A DNA stretch of 33,738 nt from Ohtaekwangia sp. (GCA_021155195.1 JAJNPV010000015.1:1-33738), one strand, 5' to 3'. Positions 7,234 to 17,229 are shown, counted from the stretch's first letter. Notes: generated by a model from the sequence alone, not told the origin. A program made the numbers and translations.

Positions 7234-7695
7234 ATGTTTAAACGCGATGAAGCTGCCCGCCTGAGGCAAGAATTCTGGACAACCTTTGGGAAATACATGA
7301 GCCCTGTGCCTTCAGCCGAAGGCGAAAAGATAAATTGGATTAACTACCGGACAACAATCAAGCATGTTTACTTCCGTATGGAAGTAAACCAACAAGTTGC
7401 TACTATTGCCGTCACACTTCAACACCCCGATGCTGAAATCCGCGCGCTGCATTTTCAACAATTTGAAACGTTGAAAACAATGCTGCATACTGAATTACAA
7501 GAAGCATGGGTGTGGCAATTGCACCATTCGGTAGAGGATAAGACATTCAGTAGAATTTATAAGGAGTTGCCCGGTGTGTCTGTCTTCAACAAAGAACAAT
7601 GGCCTGAGTTAATATCTTTTTTCAAGCCGCGCATAATCGCCCTCGATCGTTTCTGGGAAAATGCCCGTTATACCTTTAACGGAATTGACAATTGA
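7234..7695 (+). CDS. DUF4268 family protein
   Basis: This 153-residue cytoplasmic protein matches the DUF4268 family over its whole length. Recognisable segments are EAARLRQEFWTTFGKYMSPV near the N-terminus, EGEKINWINYRT, HPDAEI, FETLKTMLH, and SVFNKEQWPELISFFKPRII near the C-terminus. The family is small and alpha/beta, and its role is not established. Related domains occur at the C-terminus of some restriction-type or DNA-associated proteins, so nucleic-acid involvement is conceivable but not shown. The start ATG is the only reasonable one. It appears to be transcribed singly, and it is convergent with the minus-strand gene at 7765. A weak inverted repeat overlaps its stop codon (ATTGAAA 7691-7697, TTTCAAT 7713-7719). 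Confidence 0.75.
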   Translation: MFKRDEAARLRQEFWTTFGKYMSPVPSAEGEKINWINYRTTIKHVYFRMEVNQQVATIAVTLQHPDAEIRALHFQQFETLKTMLHTELQEAWVWQLHHSVEDKTFSRIYKELPGVSVFNKEQWPELISFFKPRIIALDRFWENARYTFNGIDN

Positions 7696-7764
7696 AAATG
7701 GATACTTATGACTTTCAATATATCTATTAATTGAGGCCCATGAAGCCCAAGCCATGCTACCTGT

Positions 7765-8226
7765 TTACTTTACCTTTTTGTAAAACTCCATGATCCAGTT
7801 GGTTTCCCAGGTTTTGCCGTTGTCGGGTGAAAGTGCTTGTTCCCAACACGCGTAGGTGGTGCAGATTCTTGTCCACTCCACAGAAACCAGTACCGGTTTA
7901 TTTTCAAACTGACCGTTGGCAATAAAGGATCCTTTGTTACTCCAAAAGGTGCCTGTTAAAGGAGCCATGGTAAGTTTTGTAGTGGCATCCAACCGGTCAA
8001 TCTTCCAAAAATCTAAAAACTGACTGTAGGTGCGCAGCACACTGCGCTCAAATGTAATGTTATCAAGCAGGTAGTGGTGAAGGGCCACAGTGCCACCCCA
8101 ATGCAATTGTTTTTCGATGTGCCGCGATTCAAATTCCAGCCAATGCTGGCAATTGCTGAGCCATTGTTCGAGGCGGGTGTTAAAGACTTTCCATTCACCA
8201 ATCAGGAAGTCGAAGTCGTTACGCAT
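7765..8226 (-). CDS. DUF1579-like small protein
   Basis: The 153-residue product starts MRNDFDFLIGEWKVFNTRLE. The FDFLIGEWxV opening is characteristic of DUF1579-like proteins with a lipocalin-type beta-barrel. Later segments (FDFWKIDRL, GTFWSNKGSFIANGQF, WEQALSPDNGKTWETNWIMEF) fit a barrel whose last strands contain the family's usual SxDGGxTWexNW wording. The frame is open upstream to a GTG at 8265. The ATG at 8226 was chosen because the extra 13 residues (PLVYPTPTTLL and so on) fall outside the conserved start. There is no signal peptide, so the protein is probably cytoplasmic. A small hydrophobic ligand is possible; the function is unknown. Confidence 0.65.
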   Translation of the reverse strand: MRNDFDFLIGEWKVFNTRLEQWLSNCQHWLEFESRHIEKQLHWGGTVALHHYLLDNITFERSVLRTYSQFLDFWKIDRLDATTKLTMAPLTGTFWSNKGSFIANGQFENKPVLVSVEWTRICTTYACWEQALSPDNGKTWETNWIMEFYKKVK

Positions 8227-8592
8227 AGTGAGTAAGGTTGTTGGCGTTGGATAAACGAGCGGCACGGTATGAAAGTTCTTTCCGTTTGCTGATTTTAGAT
8301 AATGATACGCAGAGAAGGTATGGAAGGAAGAAAATGAATGTGAGTGTAAAAAAACCTGAACAAATTATTTAAAGTTAAAGCCGCCCCATGCTACAACAGA
8401 TCTAGCAATGAAAGACGTAGTAAACTTTATTAATGCTAGTTTGGAAACGTAAATGTTGACATGGCCAAAAAGCCTGCCTGTGCAGCAGCTATGCTGTATA
8501 TGTTTCGCGGTTAGCAAAAGTGTTTTGTGGGAAGACAAATCACAGAATGAGATTAGAGATCGGGTTAGTCTGCTACCTTATAGTAACAAGTG
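8227..8592. other. Intergenic stretch with no supported gene
   Basis: This stretch lies between the start of the DUF1579-like gene and the stop of the bicupin gene, both on the minus strand. It should hold the promoter of the DUF1579-like gene. No exact TAnnTTTG box, tRNA or clear hairpin was found. A short plus-strand open frame at 8453-8653 overlaps the bicupin gene and shows no family resemblance. Confidence 0.5.
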
Positions 8593-9363
8593 TCACTTCC
8601 ACTTAAACGCCAGATATGAGCAAGGTGCATCAGTAGCATTGCGAACACCATGAAGTGACTGCGAATTCATTACATAAAAATCTCCCGGGCCGGCTTTAAA
8701 CTCTTTGCCATCAATTGTCATTTCGGTATTGCCGCTGAGCATTAAAATAATTTCTGTTTCTTCATGACTATGAGGTTCATGACTCGGCCCTTTTTTGTTT
8801 AACTGAGTTTCATGCATTTCAAATCGTTCGCACATAGCTGTAGCACGATCAAAATAAGGTTTACTGCCACCTCGTGTACTTGGCTTAAAGATTAACGAGT
8901 CCGCATTTAATAGTAATGATCCACCAGCGGCTTTCCCACGTTCAACATCCATTTTCTTTTTAGAGCGATACTGCATCACATAATAGGTGAGGTTGGTGTT
9001 GCCTGCATTTTGTACAGAATGCATTTGGTGTGGCATCAATAGAAAGACGCCTCCCGTTCCTAAGATTACCGTATTTCCCTCAAGGGTGATTTTCATAATT
9101 CCTTCCTTCACAATGAGGCATTCTTCTTTATCGTCATTGGCATGCATGGTACTTGGTTTGGCACCCGGATACTGAGTAGTGGCATGAATTCTGAAATAAT
9201 CTAAATGGGATGAGGTTCCTTCTAATATCATTCTCGACTCGCGGTCGCCATTAACCTTTGCGGGATAATCAGTCCAGGTATATGAGCCAGAAGGTACAAG
9301 ATCTGGTTGAGCCATGGTATTGAAGGTAAAAAGGTAAAAGGGAATAAGAAAGATAATCTTCAT
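8593..9363 (-). CDS. Exported bicupin protein
   Basis: The 256-residue product begins MKIIFLIPFYLFTFNTMAQ, a signal peptide, which is why the ATG at 9363 is preferred to an in-frame start at 9411. It contains two cupin domains. The first has DKEECLIVKEG followed by GGVFLLMPHQMHSVQNAG. The second has HEPHSHEETEIILMLSGNTEMTIDGKEFKAGPGDFYVM followed by LHGVRNA. The second keeps the full metal-site pattern (HxH, E, then H). The first has fewer of the expected histidines and may be non-catalytic. Bicupins include oxalate decarboxylases, ureidoglycine aminohydrolases and sugar-binding proteins, and nothing here decides between them. It is divergent from the GH97 gene (starts 155 bases apart), which hints at a link to sugar metabolism but does not prove one. 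Confidence 0.75.
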   Translation of the reverse strand: MKIIFLIPFYLFTFNTMAQPDLVPSGSYTWTDYPAKVNGDRESRMILEGTSSHLDYFRIHATTQYPGAKPSTMHANDDKEECLIVKEGIMKITLEGNTVILGTGGVFLLMPHQMHSVQNAGNTNLTYYVMQYRSKKKMDVERGKAAGGSLLLNADSLIFKPSTRGGSKPYFDRATAMCERFEMHETQLNKKGPSHEPHSHEETEIILMLSGNTEMTIDGKEFKAGPGDFYVMNSQSLHGVRNATDAPCSYLAFKWK

Positions 9364-9518
9364 GCTATCGTACTGTAAACTGAAAGATAGGAGACTGCTT
9401 CCGGTCCTCATAAAAATATTATTTGGTTGGCCGTTTTCTGAGAGTCATTCTCCTAATTTGGACAACTAAATCATCCCAAATTCCTTAATATTGTTGGTTC
9501 TAATTTAATTTTTCCACT

Positions 9519-11663
9519 ATGAAGAAGGCTCTTCTAATCACCACCCTTATGATCACACTTTTTATGGAAGGCAACGCACAAGAACTTCGCTCGCCCAACG
9601 GCCAGTTAATCATGAATTTTTCATTGCTGCCCAGCGGAACTCCTCAATATCAGTTGTCATACAAAAACAAACTAGTGATCAACCCAAGCACAATGGGGTT
9701 TGAATTGAAGGACGATGCCAAGTCATTGCAAACTGATTTTACAATCACAGATACAAGAACTACATCGCACGACAGCAATTGGCAACCGGTGTGGGGCGAA
9801 GTGAAAACCATTCGCGATCAGTATAACGAACTCGCGGTAACGCTTACCCAAAAAGAAACTAATCGCAAATTGTTGATTCGCTTTCGCTTGTTCGATGATG
9901 GCCTGGGGTTTCGATATGAATTTCCTGAACAACCGAACCTCGTTTATTTCGTGATTAAAGAAGAACGCACTCAATTTGCCATGACAGGTGATCATACTGC
10001 TTATTGGATTGCGGGTGATTACGATACCCAGGAATATGATTATACTACTTCACGGCTTACTGAGATTCGTGGCTTGATGAAAGGAGCCATTACACCCAAC
10101 GCCTCACAAACTCCCTTTTCACCAACGGGGGTGCAAACTGCCTTGATGATGAAAACAGCCGATGGTATGTATATCAACATCCATGAAGCAGCACTGATCA
10201 ATTATTCGTGCATGCATTTAGACCTCGATGATAAATCGCTTGTGTTTCAATCGTGGCTTACGCCAGATGCCACAGGCGACAAAGGCTATATGCAAGCACC
10301 AAGCCATACTCCCTGGCGCACGATTATGGTGAGTGATGATGCACGAACTATACTCGCGAGTAAGATGACCTACAATTTAAACGAGCCCAACAAGATTGAA
10401 GACACCTCGTGGATTAAACCAACCAAGTACATGGGCGTGTGGTGGGAGATGATTACCGGAAAAAGTAGTTGGTCTTACACAAATGAACTGCCTTCTGTAC
10501 AACTTGGTGTAACGGATTATTCAAACGTAAAACCAAACGGTACGCACGGTGCAACAACAGGTAATGTGAAAAAGTATATTGACTTCGCTTCACTGCATGG
10601 CTTTGATGGCGTGTTGGTAGAAGGCTGGAATATTGGTTGGGAAGATTGGTTTGGCCATGCAAAAGATTATGTGTTTGATTTTGTCACTCCGTATCCCGAT
10701 TTCAACCTGACAGAGTTACGCGATTATGCGAAATCAAAAAATGTTAAGCTGATTATGCATCATGAAACGTCTGGCTCTACCAGAAACTATGAGCGCCATT
10801 TGGATCAGGCATTTAAATTCATGAAAGACAATAACTACGATGCGGTGAAGACGGGCTATGTTGGACCGATTTTACCAAAAGGTTTTTATCACTATGATCA
10901 ATACACAGTCAATCATTACCAATATGTGGTGGAGAAAGCTGCAGAATATAAAATTATGATCAATGCCCATGAAGCCGTGCGGCCAACAGGTGTTGCACGC
11001 ACCTGGCCAAACCTGATTGGCAATGAATCGGCCAGGGGCACAGAGTTTCAAGCCTTTGGTGGATCGAAACCGAATCACGTTACCATTCTTCCGTTCACAC
11101 GTTTGATTGGCGGGCCGATGGATTACACACCGGGTGTTTTTGAGATGGATATAAGCAAAGCAAACCCATCAAACAATTCACATTGTAATAGCACACTTGC
11201 TAATCAACTCGCGCTGTATGTTACGATGTATAGTCCGCTGCAGATGGCTGCCGACTTTCCTGAAAACTACAACCGATTTTTAGATGCGTTTCAATTCATT
11301 AAAGATGTTGCACTTGATTGGGATGATAGTAAATACCTGGAAGCCGAGCCCGGACAGTATATTACAGTCGCACGAAAGACAAAAGGAAAGAGCAGTTGGT
11401 TTATTGGAAACGTAAATGGTGAAACACCGCGTACCTCAAGCATTGCCTTTAATTTTTTGGATGTGGATAAGACATACATAGCAACCATCTACAGCGATGC
11501 AAAAGATGCACACTATAAAACAAACCCACAGGCATATACTATTCGTAAAGCGATTGTTACCAGCAAATCAAAACTTGCGCAGTGGTCTGCATCCGGTGGT
11601 GGCTATGCAATAAGTATTACCGAGGCTGGGAAGGAGCAGTTGAAGGGATTGAAGAGGTTATGA
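9519..11663 (+). CDS. GH97 alpha-glucosidase, SusB-type (inverting)
   Basis: The 714-residue enzyme has a signal peptide (MKKALLITTLMITLFMEGNAQ) and the GH97 order: beta-sandwich N-domain, TIM barrel and C-terminal beta domain. Four acidic residues match the inverting SusB set with exactly its spacing: E416 in HHETSG, E485 in HEAVRPTG, E503 in GNESARG and E509 in GTEFQAF. The gaps of 69, 18 and 24 equal those between SusB 439, 508, 526 and 532. E172 in DTQEYDY is the likely fourth calcium ligand. The enzyme should release glucose or galactose from alpha-linked oligosaccharides in the periplasm, with calcium. No SusC/SusD pair or other glycosidase is adjacent, so it is not part of a visible polysaccharide-utilisation locus. 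The T9SS cargo gene follows after 63 bases with its own promoter. Confidence 0.92.
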   Translation: MKKALLITTLMITLFMEGNAQELRSPNGQLIMNFSLLPSGTPQYQLSYKNKLVINPSTMGFELKDDAKSLQTDFTITDTRTTSHDSNWQPVWGEVKTIRDQYNELAVTLTQKETNRKLLIRFRLFDDGLGFRYEFPEQPNLVYFVIKEERTQFAMTGDHTAYWIAGDYDTQEYDYTTSRLTEIRGLMKGAITPNASQTPFSPTGVQTALMMKTADGMYINIHEAALINYSCMHLDLDDKSLVFQSWLTPDATGDKGYMQAPSHTPWRTIMVSDDARTILASKMTYNLNEPNKIEDTSWIKPTKYMGVWWEMITGKSSWSYTNELPSVQLGVTDYSNVKPNGTHGATTGNVKKYIDFASLHGFDGVLVEGWNIGWEDWFGHAKDYVFDFVTPYPDFNLTELRDYAKSKNVKLIMHHETSGSTRNYERHLDQAFKFMKDNNYDAVKTGYVGPILPKGFYHYDQYTVNHYQYVVEKAAEYKIMINAHEAVRPTGVARTWPNLIGNESARGTEFQAFGGSKPNHVTILPFTRLIGGPMDYTPGVFEMDISKANPSNNSHCNSTLANQLALYVTMYSPLQMAADFPENYNRFLDAFQFIKDVALDWDDSKYLEAEPGQYITVARKTKGKSSWFIGNVNGETPRTSSIAFNFLDVDKTYIATIYSDAKDAHYKTNPQAYTIRKAIVTSKSKLAQWSASGGGYAISITEAGKEQLKGLKRL

Positions 11664-11689
11664 GATTCAAATTATTAAACAGAATTTAT

Positions 11690-11697
11690 TACCTTTG
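11690..11697 (+). promoter_or_regulatory. Candidate -7 box of the giant T9SS cargo gene
   Basis: TACCTTTG is an exact match to the Bacteroidota -7 consensus TAnnTTTG and lies 29 bases before the start codon. No clear TTTG is present about 20 bases upstream. The box suggests that the cargo gene can be transcribed separately from the GH97 gene. Confidence 0.45.
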
Positions 11698-11726
11698 AAA
11701 AGATTGATCTGACAAAAGTAAGTTGA

Positions 11727-14700
11727 GTGAATTCTATTTTTAGACTTAAAAAGTTTAGTACTTATTTTTTGGTAGTCCTTGTTTTTGTTCAGGTCTCGTT
11801 TCTCAATGCACAATCACCAGGCGGAGTCTCTACAGGATTAAATGTTTGGCTAAAGGCTAACAATGGCGTTGAAGAAGCAGTAGGCGATCCTGCAGAAAAT
11901 GGAGATGCTATTACACGATGGCTCGATAATAGTAGTAATGGACGACATTACAATGCTGTAGCAGGTCCAACCTTCAGAACAGTCATTCAGAATTTTAATC
12001 CCATGGTTGAAATTCTTTCAGGTGGCTTTGATGCTCCAGCCGGATCGGAACTATCGACTGATTGGACAACGTTCTTTGTTTCAAAGAAACTTGCTTCTGA
12101 TAATAATGGTAGAGTATTCGATGGTCACATCAGTAATTACCTTTGGGCACATTGGGGCAATTACACCAATAGCATTTACATGAATGGAAACCCAAGTAAC
12201 TATAATAGCGGTATTGCTACCACTGTGGGAATCGAGGACTTACATTTGCATGCCTATAAAAGGGAATCGACAGGAGGAACATTGGAGGCGAGAGTGGAAG
12301 GTACCAGTTTAACCACGTTTGGTTCCAGCAATAGCGGCAGCGGTGTTCGCATAGATATTAATCAAGGTGCTTTTTCAGGTGAGACCTCGGATTCTCAGGT
12401 TGGGGAGATGATTTTATACAACACAGCACTCACTGCACCAGAAATCGTTAGAGTTGAAACCTATTTAGCAATTAAATATGGTCTTACGTTAACACACAAT
12501 TACGTAGCCTCAAATGGCACAACAATTTGGGATGCTACATCTAATGCGACCTATCATTTTGATGTAGCAGGTATTGGCCGCGATGACAACTCGGTCTTTA
12601 GTCAGCAGAGGTCACAAAGTATTAATACGGATGGCGCTGTGCTGATGGATAAAGTTGGAGCTTTTAGTAATGATCGGGATTTTATTATATGGGGTAATAA
12701 TAATGCAACAGGGAAAAACGGAAACGTGCCGCCAGCGTATGTTCAACGAAGTTCCCGGATTTGGAAGGTGGCCACTCTGGGAACTCCCGGAACAGTAACG
12801 TTCAGCGTTGACCTTTCGCAGTTGGCTATCCCTAACACGGGCAATGCTGTTGACTATGCGCTACTGATAGATGATGATATTGATTTTAGTGCAGACGCAG
12901 CGGTCCATACTGCAGGAGCTTCGCTTGTAGGAAATATTCTCTCATTCACGGGTGTAGGTTTTAACAACAATGACTTTTTTACTCTCGCGATCGCAAATAT
13001 TAGTGTCCCGGGTGGTGTTGCCGGAGATTTAGCTGTTTGGCTAAAAGCAGATAACGGAGTAGAAGAAGCTGCAGCAGATCCTGCAGAAGATGGAGATGCC
13101 GTTTCCCGGTGGTTAGATAAAAGTGGTTATGCTAATGACTACACGGTAGTAGCGGGACCCTCCTACAAAACAAACGCACTTAACTTCAATCCAACAGTTG
13201 AGATTCTTTCTGGTGGGTTCAATGCTCCGGTTGGGGCAGCACTTTCTTCTGATTGGTCTTTATTTTTTGTAGCCAAAAAGTTGGCCTCCGACAATGATGG
13301 AAGATTATTTGACGGCCATGCAGGAAACTTCCTATGGGGATATCATGATACTCATGAACGATCTATCTACATCAATGGCAATCCCAATAATTACAACAGT
13401 GGAATTGCAGTTAACAATGGTGGCTTAAACTTGTCATTACAAAGCTATGTGCGAAATAATGCGACCACCAATATAGAAGCAAGAGCTAATGGACAATCGC
13501 TGGCTACGTTTGCAGGTACCAACACGGCCAGTGGAATTCAAATCGACATCAATCAAGGTGCCTTTTCAGCACAGACTTCTGATTCGCAAGTAGGCGAAGT
13601 TATCATCTATCGAACAGCATTGTCTGCTGATGACGTAAACAAAATCGAATCTTACCTTGGGATAAAATACGGACTCACCTTATCACACAATTATCTTGCT
13701 TCAGACGGTACGCTTCTTTGGGATATGACAGCCAATGCAAGTTATCATAACGCTGTGGCAGCTATCGGTCGCGATGATTTAAATGGATTGGATCAGCGTA
13801 AATCTAAAAGTTTGATTGCTTCATCCGCTCTAACTATTGACAAGGGCGGTGCCTTTGGTTCAGATAAGGATTATTTGGTATGGGGAAGTAACAACAACAC
13901 AGGAACCAGTGCCAACGTGCTTGGTGGATTTGTGCTTCGATCGAATCGAATTTGGAAAACAGCGGTGTCGGGCACACCAGGAGGAGTGACTACTACCATC
14001 GACTTGTCGCTTCTGGGAATTCCAAACACAGGATCAGCTAGTGACTACGCATTATTGATTGATACGGATACGGACTTTACCACAGGGGCAATGGCTCATA
14101 CAACCGGGGCATTATTAGTTGGAAATAGCTTAATCTTTACCTCTGTCAATCTGGCAAGTGGAAACTTTATTTCTGTTGCAGCCGCAAATGTATCTCTGCC
14201 TGGTGGCGTTGCTGGGGCAGTATTGTGGGTAAAGGCTGATGCCGGAGTAACGGGTACTACTAATGTAAGTAGCTGGGCCGATCAATCTGGAACCAACAAT
14301 AATGCTACTCAGGGAACGATGGCCAATCAACCCTCTTTAATTAATCCGGATTTGAATTTTAATCCAACTATCAATTTTAGCGATGCCTCGGATGTCATGC
14401 AGTTGACAACACCACCCACCAATCTTAATACAACCGTATTCAGTGTTGCAGTTCCAGCACCTAACGCAAGTTGGCGAACCATGTTTCGTGGAGCTACCAG
14501 CGATCACCCTATCATAATAGAAACAGGTAGCACACGGCTTGGCTATTACGATAATGATAATGTAGGATTTAAATATAGCGGATTGAATTGGGCACAGGGA
14601 ACACCCTCTATAGTTGGATTGGAGATGCGCGCGGGTGATGTCAATTTCAGAAAAGATGGTACACAAGGAGCTTCCATCAATTCCATTAATCTGGCAAGCT

Positions 14701-17153
14701 TAAATCTTGACTACTTTGGAAACTATCAGTTAGGCAACCAGCGTTTTGGGAAAATTGCCGAGACCATGATTTTCAATACCGCATCACCATTGACAACAAC
14801 AGAAAAAGAAAAAATTGAAAGTTACATGGCCATCAAGTATGGCGTTACACTTTCGCATAATTACCTGAGTTCTTCCGGTTCAATCATATGGAATACGACA
14901 ACTAATGCTGGCTATAATAACGACATAGCAGGGATTGGACGTGATGATGTCTCAGGCCTAAGCCAAAGAAAATCTTTAAGTGTAAATTCGGATGGCGCTG
15001 TTACAATAGACAAAGGAAGTTTATTTGGATCTGATAAAGATTTTTTACTCTGGGGTAATAATGATGGAGCAGGACTTTCAACAAATACACCATCAACTTT
15101 TGTGGGTCGTTCAACAAGAATATGGAAGGTAGCTACTGCTGGTACACCTGGAGCTGTTACTCTAAGTATAAACCTCGCCACACTTTCAATTCCTAATACA
15201 GGTCTTGCTTCTGATTACGCTTTACTTATAGATACCGACACAGACTTTAGTAGCGGTGCCACCATTCATACAACTGGAGTTAATCTTGTTGGGAGTGTGT
15301 TATCTTTTACGGGCGTGAATTTTAATAATAATAATTACTTCAGTATAGCTGCGATGAACATCAGCATACCGGGCGGAGTATCAGGTGCAGTGTTTTGGGT
15401 GAAGGCGGATGCGGGTGTAACTGGGGTGGCCAATGTAAGCGCCTGGGTCGATCAATCGGGTTCGGGTAATCACGCTACTCAAGGCACTATGGCGAATCAA
15501 CCAGCGTTGGTGGCCAATGATCTGAATTTCAACCCTTCCATTAATTTTTTCGGTAGCAGTCAAATTATGACGTTAGCGAGTCCACCGGCAAACCTCAATT
15601 CAACAATTTTTGCAATTGGAAAACCCACTGTCAATACTTCATGGCGTACCATGTTTAGGGGGGCTACTAATGATCATCCTATCATTGTTCAAAGTGGAGG
15701 GACAGCACTTGGTTACTATGATGGCGACAATGTGGGGTTTAAATCAAGTGGATTTACATGGTTGCAAAATGAGCCTGCCTTAATTGGGCTCGAGATGCGA
15801 GCGGGCAATGTTAACTTCAGAAAGAATGGAGCGCAAGGCGCGAGCATTGCCACCATCAACCTGGCTGGTCTCAGTCTTGATTACTTTGGTAATTACCAGG
15901 GCAATAATCAGCAGTTTGGAAAAATTGAGGAAGCTATTATTTATAACACGGCATCAGCGCTGAGTTCAATAGAGAAGGAGCAAATTGAAAGCTACCTTGG
16001 CTTGAAGTACGGAATCACACTCTCTCACAATTACCTTTCTGGGCTTTCATCTGTAGTTTGGGATGCAACAGCCAATGCAACTTTTCATAATAGTGTGACG
16101 GGTATTGGAAAGGACTCTAAGACGGGACTGGATCAAAAACAATCAAAGAGCCAAAGTAATGGAGCAGTAGTGACTGTAGGATTGGGAACGATTGCTACCG
16201 ACAATGCATCCAATGGAAATACATTTTCAGCGGATCAAAGTTTTTTTATTTTCGGAAATAACTCGGCTGCGCTAAACAGCGGAGGCGTGACAGACATAGG
16301 AACGACTGTGAATGCAGAAATAATAGAAGCACGGCTCAACCGAACCTGGCGCGCAGTGGAAACAGGTACAGTTGGTACCTTGAAAATAAGATTTGACCTC
16401 AGTACGGTGCCTGGTTTGTCGGGTACTCCCGGAGATAATGATTTGCAATACGTGCGTCTTTTAGTTGACGCAGATGGTGTATTTGCCTCAGGCGCCACCT
16501 CAATTTCACCAACAAGTTATAATAATGTTACTGACATAGTTGAATTTGATCATGATTTCATGTCAGGAACAGGCTTGCACTTCACTATTGGTTCTGTTGA
16601 TGACATTAATGCTGCCCTACCAATCGAATTAATTTCATTAACTGTTAATCAAGATGGTGAAGGCAATGCGGTTATCTCTTGGGCAACCGCGTCCGAATTG
16701 AACAATCAGTCGTTTACAGTAGAGCGTTCAAGGGACGGTAAACATTGGGAGCAAATTGCAACCTTACCTGGCTCAGGCACAAGTATCATAAGGAATGAAT
16801 ACAAGTACATAGACTTATATCCTTACTCAGGCATTTCGTATTACAGATTGGGTCAAACAGATTTTGATGGCACCCGCACCATTTTAAAGGTGGTCTATTT
16901 ATTTATAGAATCTAAATCAAGGAGCATCTCAATTTTTCCAAATCCGGCCACCGATGAATTTGTAATTGAAGGAGATAGTCTAGAAAAGGCTATTATTACA
17001 ATTACCAATATGATTGGCCAGCAATTTCCAATTCTACAAAAGAATGAAAATGGAAAAATAATATTTATCTCTACCAATATACCGCGAGGCGCTTATATTG
17101 TTATCATTCGCGAAGGAAGTAATGTAACCTGGAAAAAGATTGTGTTGAGGTAA
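11727..17153 (+). CDS. Giant T9SS-exported protein with four lectin-like modules
   Basis: The 1808-residue protein starts at a GTG and has a signal peptide (YFLVVLVFVQVSFLNAQ). Four modules of about 390-400 residues begin near residues 31, 427, 825 and 1214. Each has a concanavalin/LamG-like half ending in YLxxKYGxTLSHNY (about 246, 643, 1033 and 1423). It is followed by a half with IGRDD, a GSDKDFLxWGNN-like segment, RIWK and DYALLIDTDTDF, which resembles DUF8202 of flavobacterial surface proteins. Residues ~1630-1720 are fibronectin-III-like (ISWATASELNNQSFTVERS). The last ~75 residues are a type A T9SS sorting domain (SISIFPNPATDEF to WKKIVLR). The protein should cross the outer membrane by T9SS and be anchored or released at the surface. 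Adhesion or glycan binding is likely, but the ligand is unknown. Confidence 0.88.
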   Translation: MNSIFRLKKFSTYFLVVLVFVQVSFLNAQSPGGVSTGLNVWLKANNGVEEAVGDPAENGDAITRWLDNSSNGRHYNAVAGPTFRTVIQNFNPMVEILSGGFDAPAGSELSTDWTTFFVSKKLASDNNGRVFDGHISNYLWAHWGNYTNSIYMNGNPSNYNSGIATTVGIEDLHLHAYKRESTGGTLEARVEGTSLTTFGSSNSGSGVRIDINQGAFSGETSDSQVGEMILYNTALTAPEIVRVETYLAIKYGLTLTHNYVASNGTTIWDATSNATYHFDVAGIGRDDNSVFSQQRSQSINTDGAVLMDKVGAFSNDRDFIIWGNNNATGKNGNVPPAYVQRSSRIWKVATLGTPGTVTFSVDLSQLAIPNTGNAVDYALLIDDDIDFSADAAVHTAGASLVGNILSFTGVGFNNNDFFTLAIANISVPGGVAGDLAVWLKADNGVEEAAADPAEDGDAVSRWLDKSGYANDYTVVAGPSYKTNALNFNPTVEILSGGFNAPVGAALSSDWSLFFVAKKLASDNDGRLFDGHAGNFLWGYHDTHERSIYINGNPNNYNSGIAVNNGGLNLSLQSYVRNNATTNIEARANGQSLATFAGTNTASGIQIDINQGAFSAQTSDSQVGEVIIYRTALSADDVNKIESYLGIKYGLTLSHNYLASDGTLLWDMTANASYHNAVAAIGRDDLNGLDQRKSKSLIASSALTIDKGGAFGSDKDYLVWGSNNNTGTSANVLGGFVLRSNRIWKTAVSGTPGGVTTTIDLSLLGIPNTGSASDYALLIDTDTDFTTGAMAHTTGALLVGNSLIFTSVNLASGNFISVAAANVSLPGGVAGAVLWVKADAGVTGTTNVSSWADQSGTNNNATQGTMANQPSLINPDLNFNPTINFSDASDVMQLTTPPTNLNTTVFSVAVPAPNASWRTMFRGATSDHPIIIETGSTRLGYYDNDNVGFKYSGLNWAQGTPSIVGLEMRAGDVNFRKDGTQGASINSINLASLNLDYFGNYQLGNQRFGKIAETMIFNTASPLTTTEKEKIESYMAIKYGVTLSHNYLSSSGSIIWNTTTNAGYNNDIAGIGRDDVSGLSQRKSLSVNSDGAVTIDKGSLFGSDKDFLLWGNNDGAGLSTNTPSTFVGRSTRIWKVATAGTPGAVTLSINLATLSIPNTGLASDYALLIDTDTDFSSGATIHTTGVNLVGSVLSFTGVNFNNNNYFSIAAMNISIPGGVSGAVFWVKADAGVTGVANVSAWVDQSGSGNHATQGTMANQPALVANDLNFNPSINFFGSSQIMTLASPPANLNSTIFAIGKPTVNTSWRTMFRGATNDHPIIVQSGGTALGYYDGDNVGFKSSGFTWLQNEPALIGLEMRAGNVNFRKNGAQGASIATINLAGLSLDYFGNYQGNNQQFGKIEEAIIYNTASALSSIEKEQIESYLGLKYGITLSHNYLSGLSSVVWDATANATFHNSVTGIGKDSKTGLDQKQSKSQSNGAVVTVGLGTIATDNASNGNTFSADQSFFIFGNNSAALNSGGVTDIGTTVNAEIIEARLNRTWRAVETGTVGTLKIRFDLSTVPGLSGTPGDNDLQYVRLLVDADGVFASGATSISPTSYNNVTDIVEFDHDFMSGTGLHFTIGSVDDINAALPIELISLTVNQDGEGNAVISWATASELNNQSFTVERSRDGKHWEQIATLPGSGTSIIRNEYKYIDLYPYSGISYYRLGQTDFDGTRTILKVVYLFIESKSRSISIFPNPATDEFVIEGDSLEKAIITITNMIGQQFPILQKNENGKIIFISTNIPRGAYIVIIREGSNVTWKKIVLR
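11817..16620 (+). repeat. Fourfold internal repeat, two subtypes arranged A-A-B-B
   Basis: Four modules of about 1.17-1.2 kb are repeated in the coding sequence. Modules 1 and 2 share the opening VWLKAxNGVEEA, DPAE and RWLD; modules 3 and 4 share the different opening WVKADAGVTG, WxDQSG and ATQGTMANQP. The second half is shared by the first three modules in close form, and module 4's is more divergent (IGKDSKTGLDQKQS). The pattern suggests pairwise duplication. Confidence 0.8.
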
Positions 17154-17229
17154 TTCTTGGCCAACATCTTAATGTAATCAATTTTCCTTTGTCAGGAATT
17201 TAATGTTACTTCAATGTGAAATCACTCTC

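Noticed and set aside
7691..7719. ATTGAAA/TTTCAAT inverted repeat over the DUF4268 stop codon as a terminator
   Set aside because: The stem is short and A/T-only apart from one pair, and no T-tract follows; it is too weak to list as a terminator.
8453..8653. Small plus-strand open frame upstream of and overlapping the bicupin gene
   Set aside because: It has no family resemblance, no promoter, and overlaps the 3' end of a well-supported gene on the other strand.
11727..17153. The regular ~1.2 kb repeats considered as a CRISPR-like or assembly artefact
   Set aside because: The copies have diverged at DNA level with an intact reading frame and different subtypes, which is natural module duplication; there are no short direct repeats with spacers.
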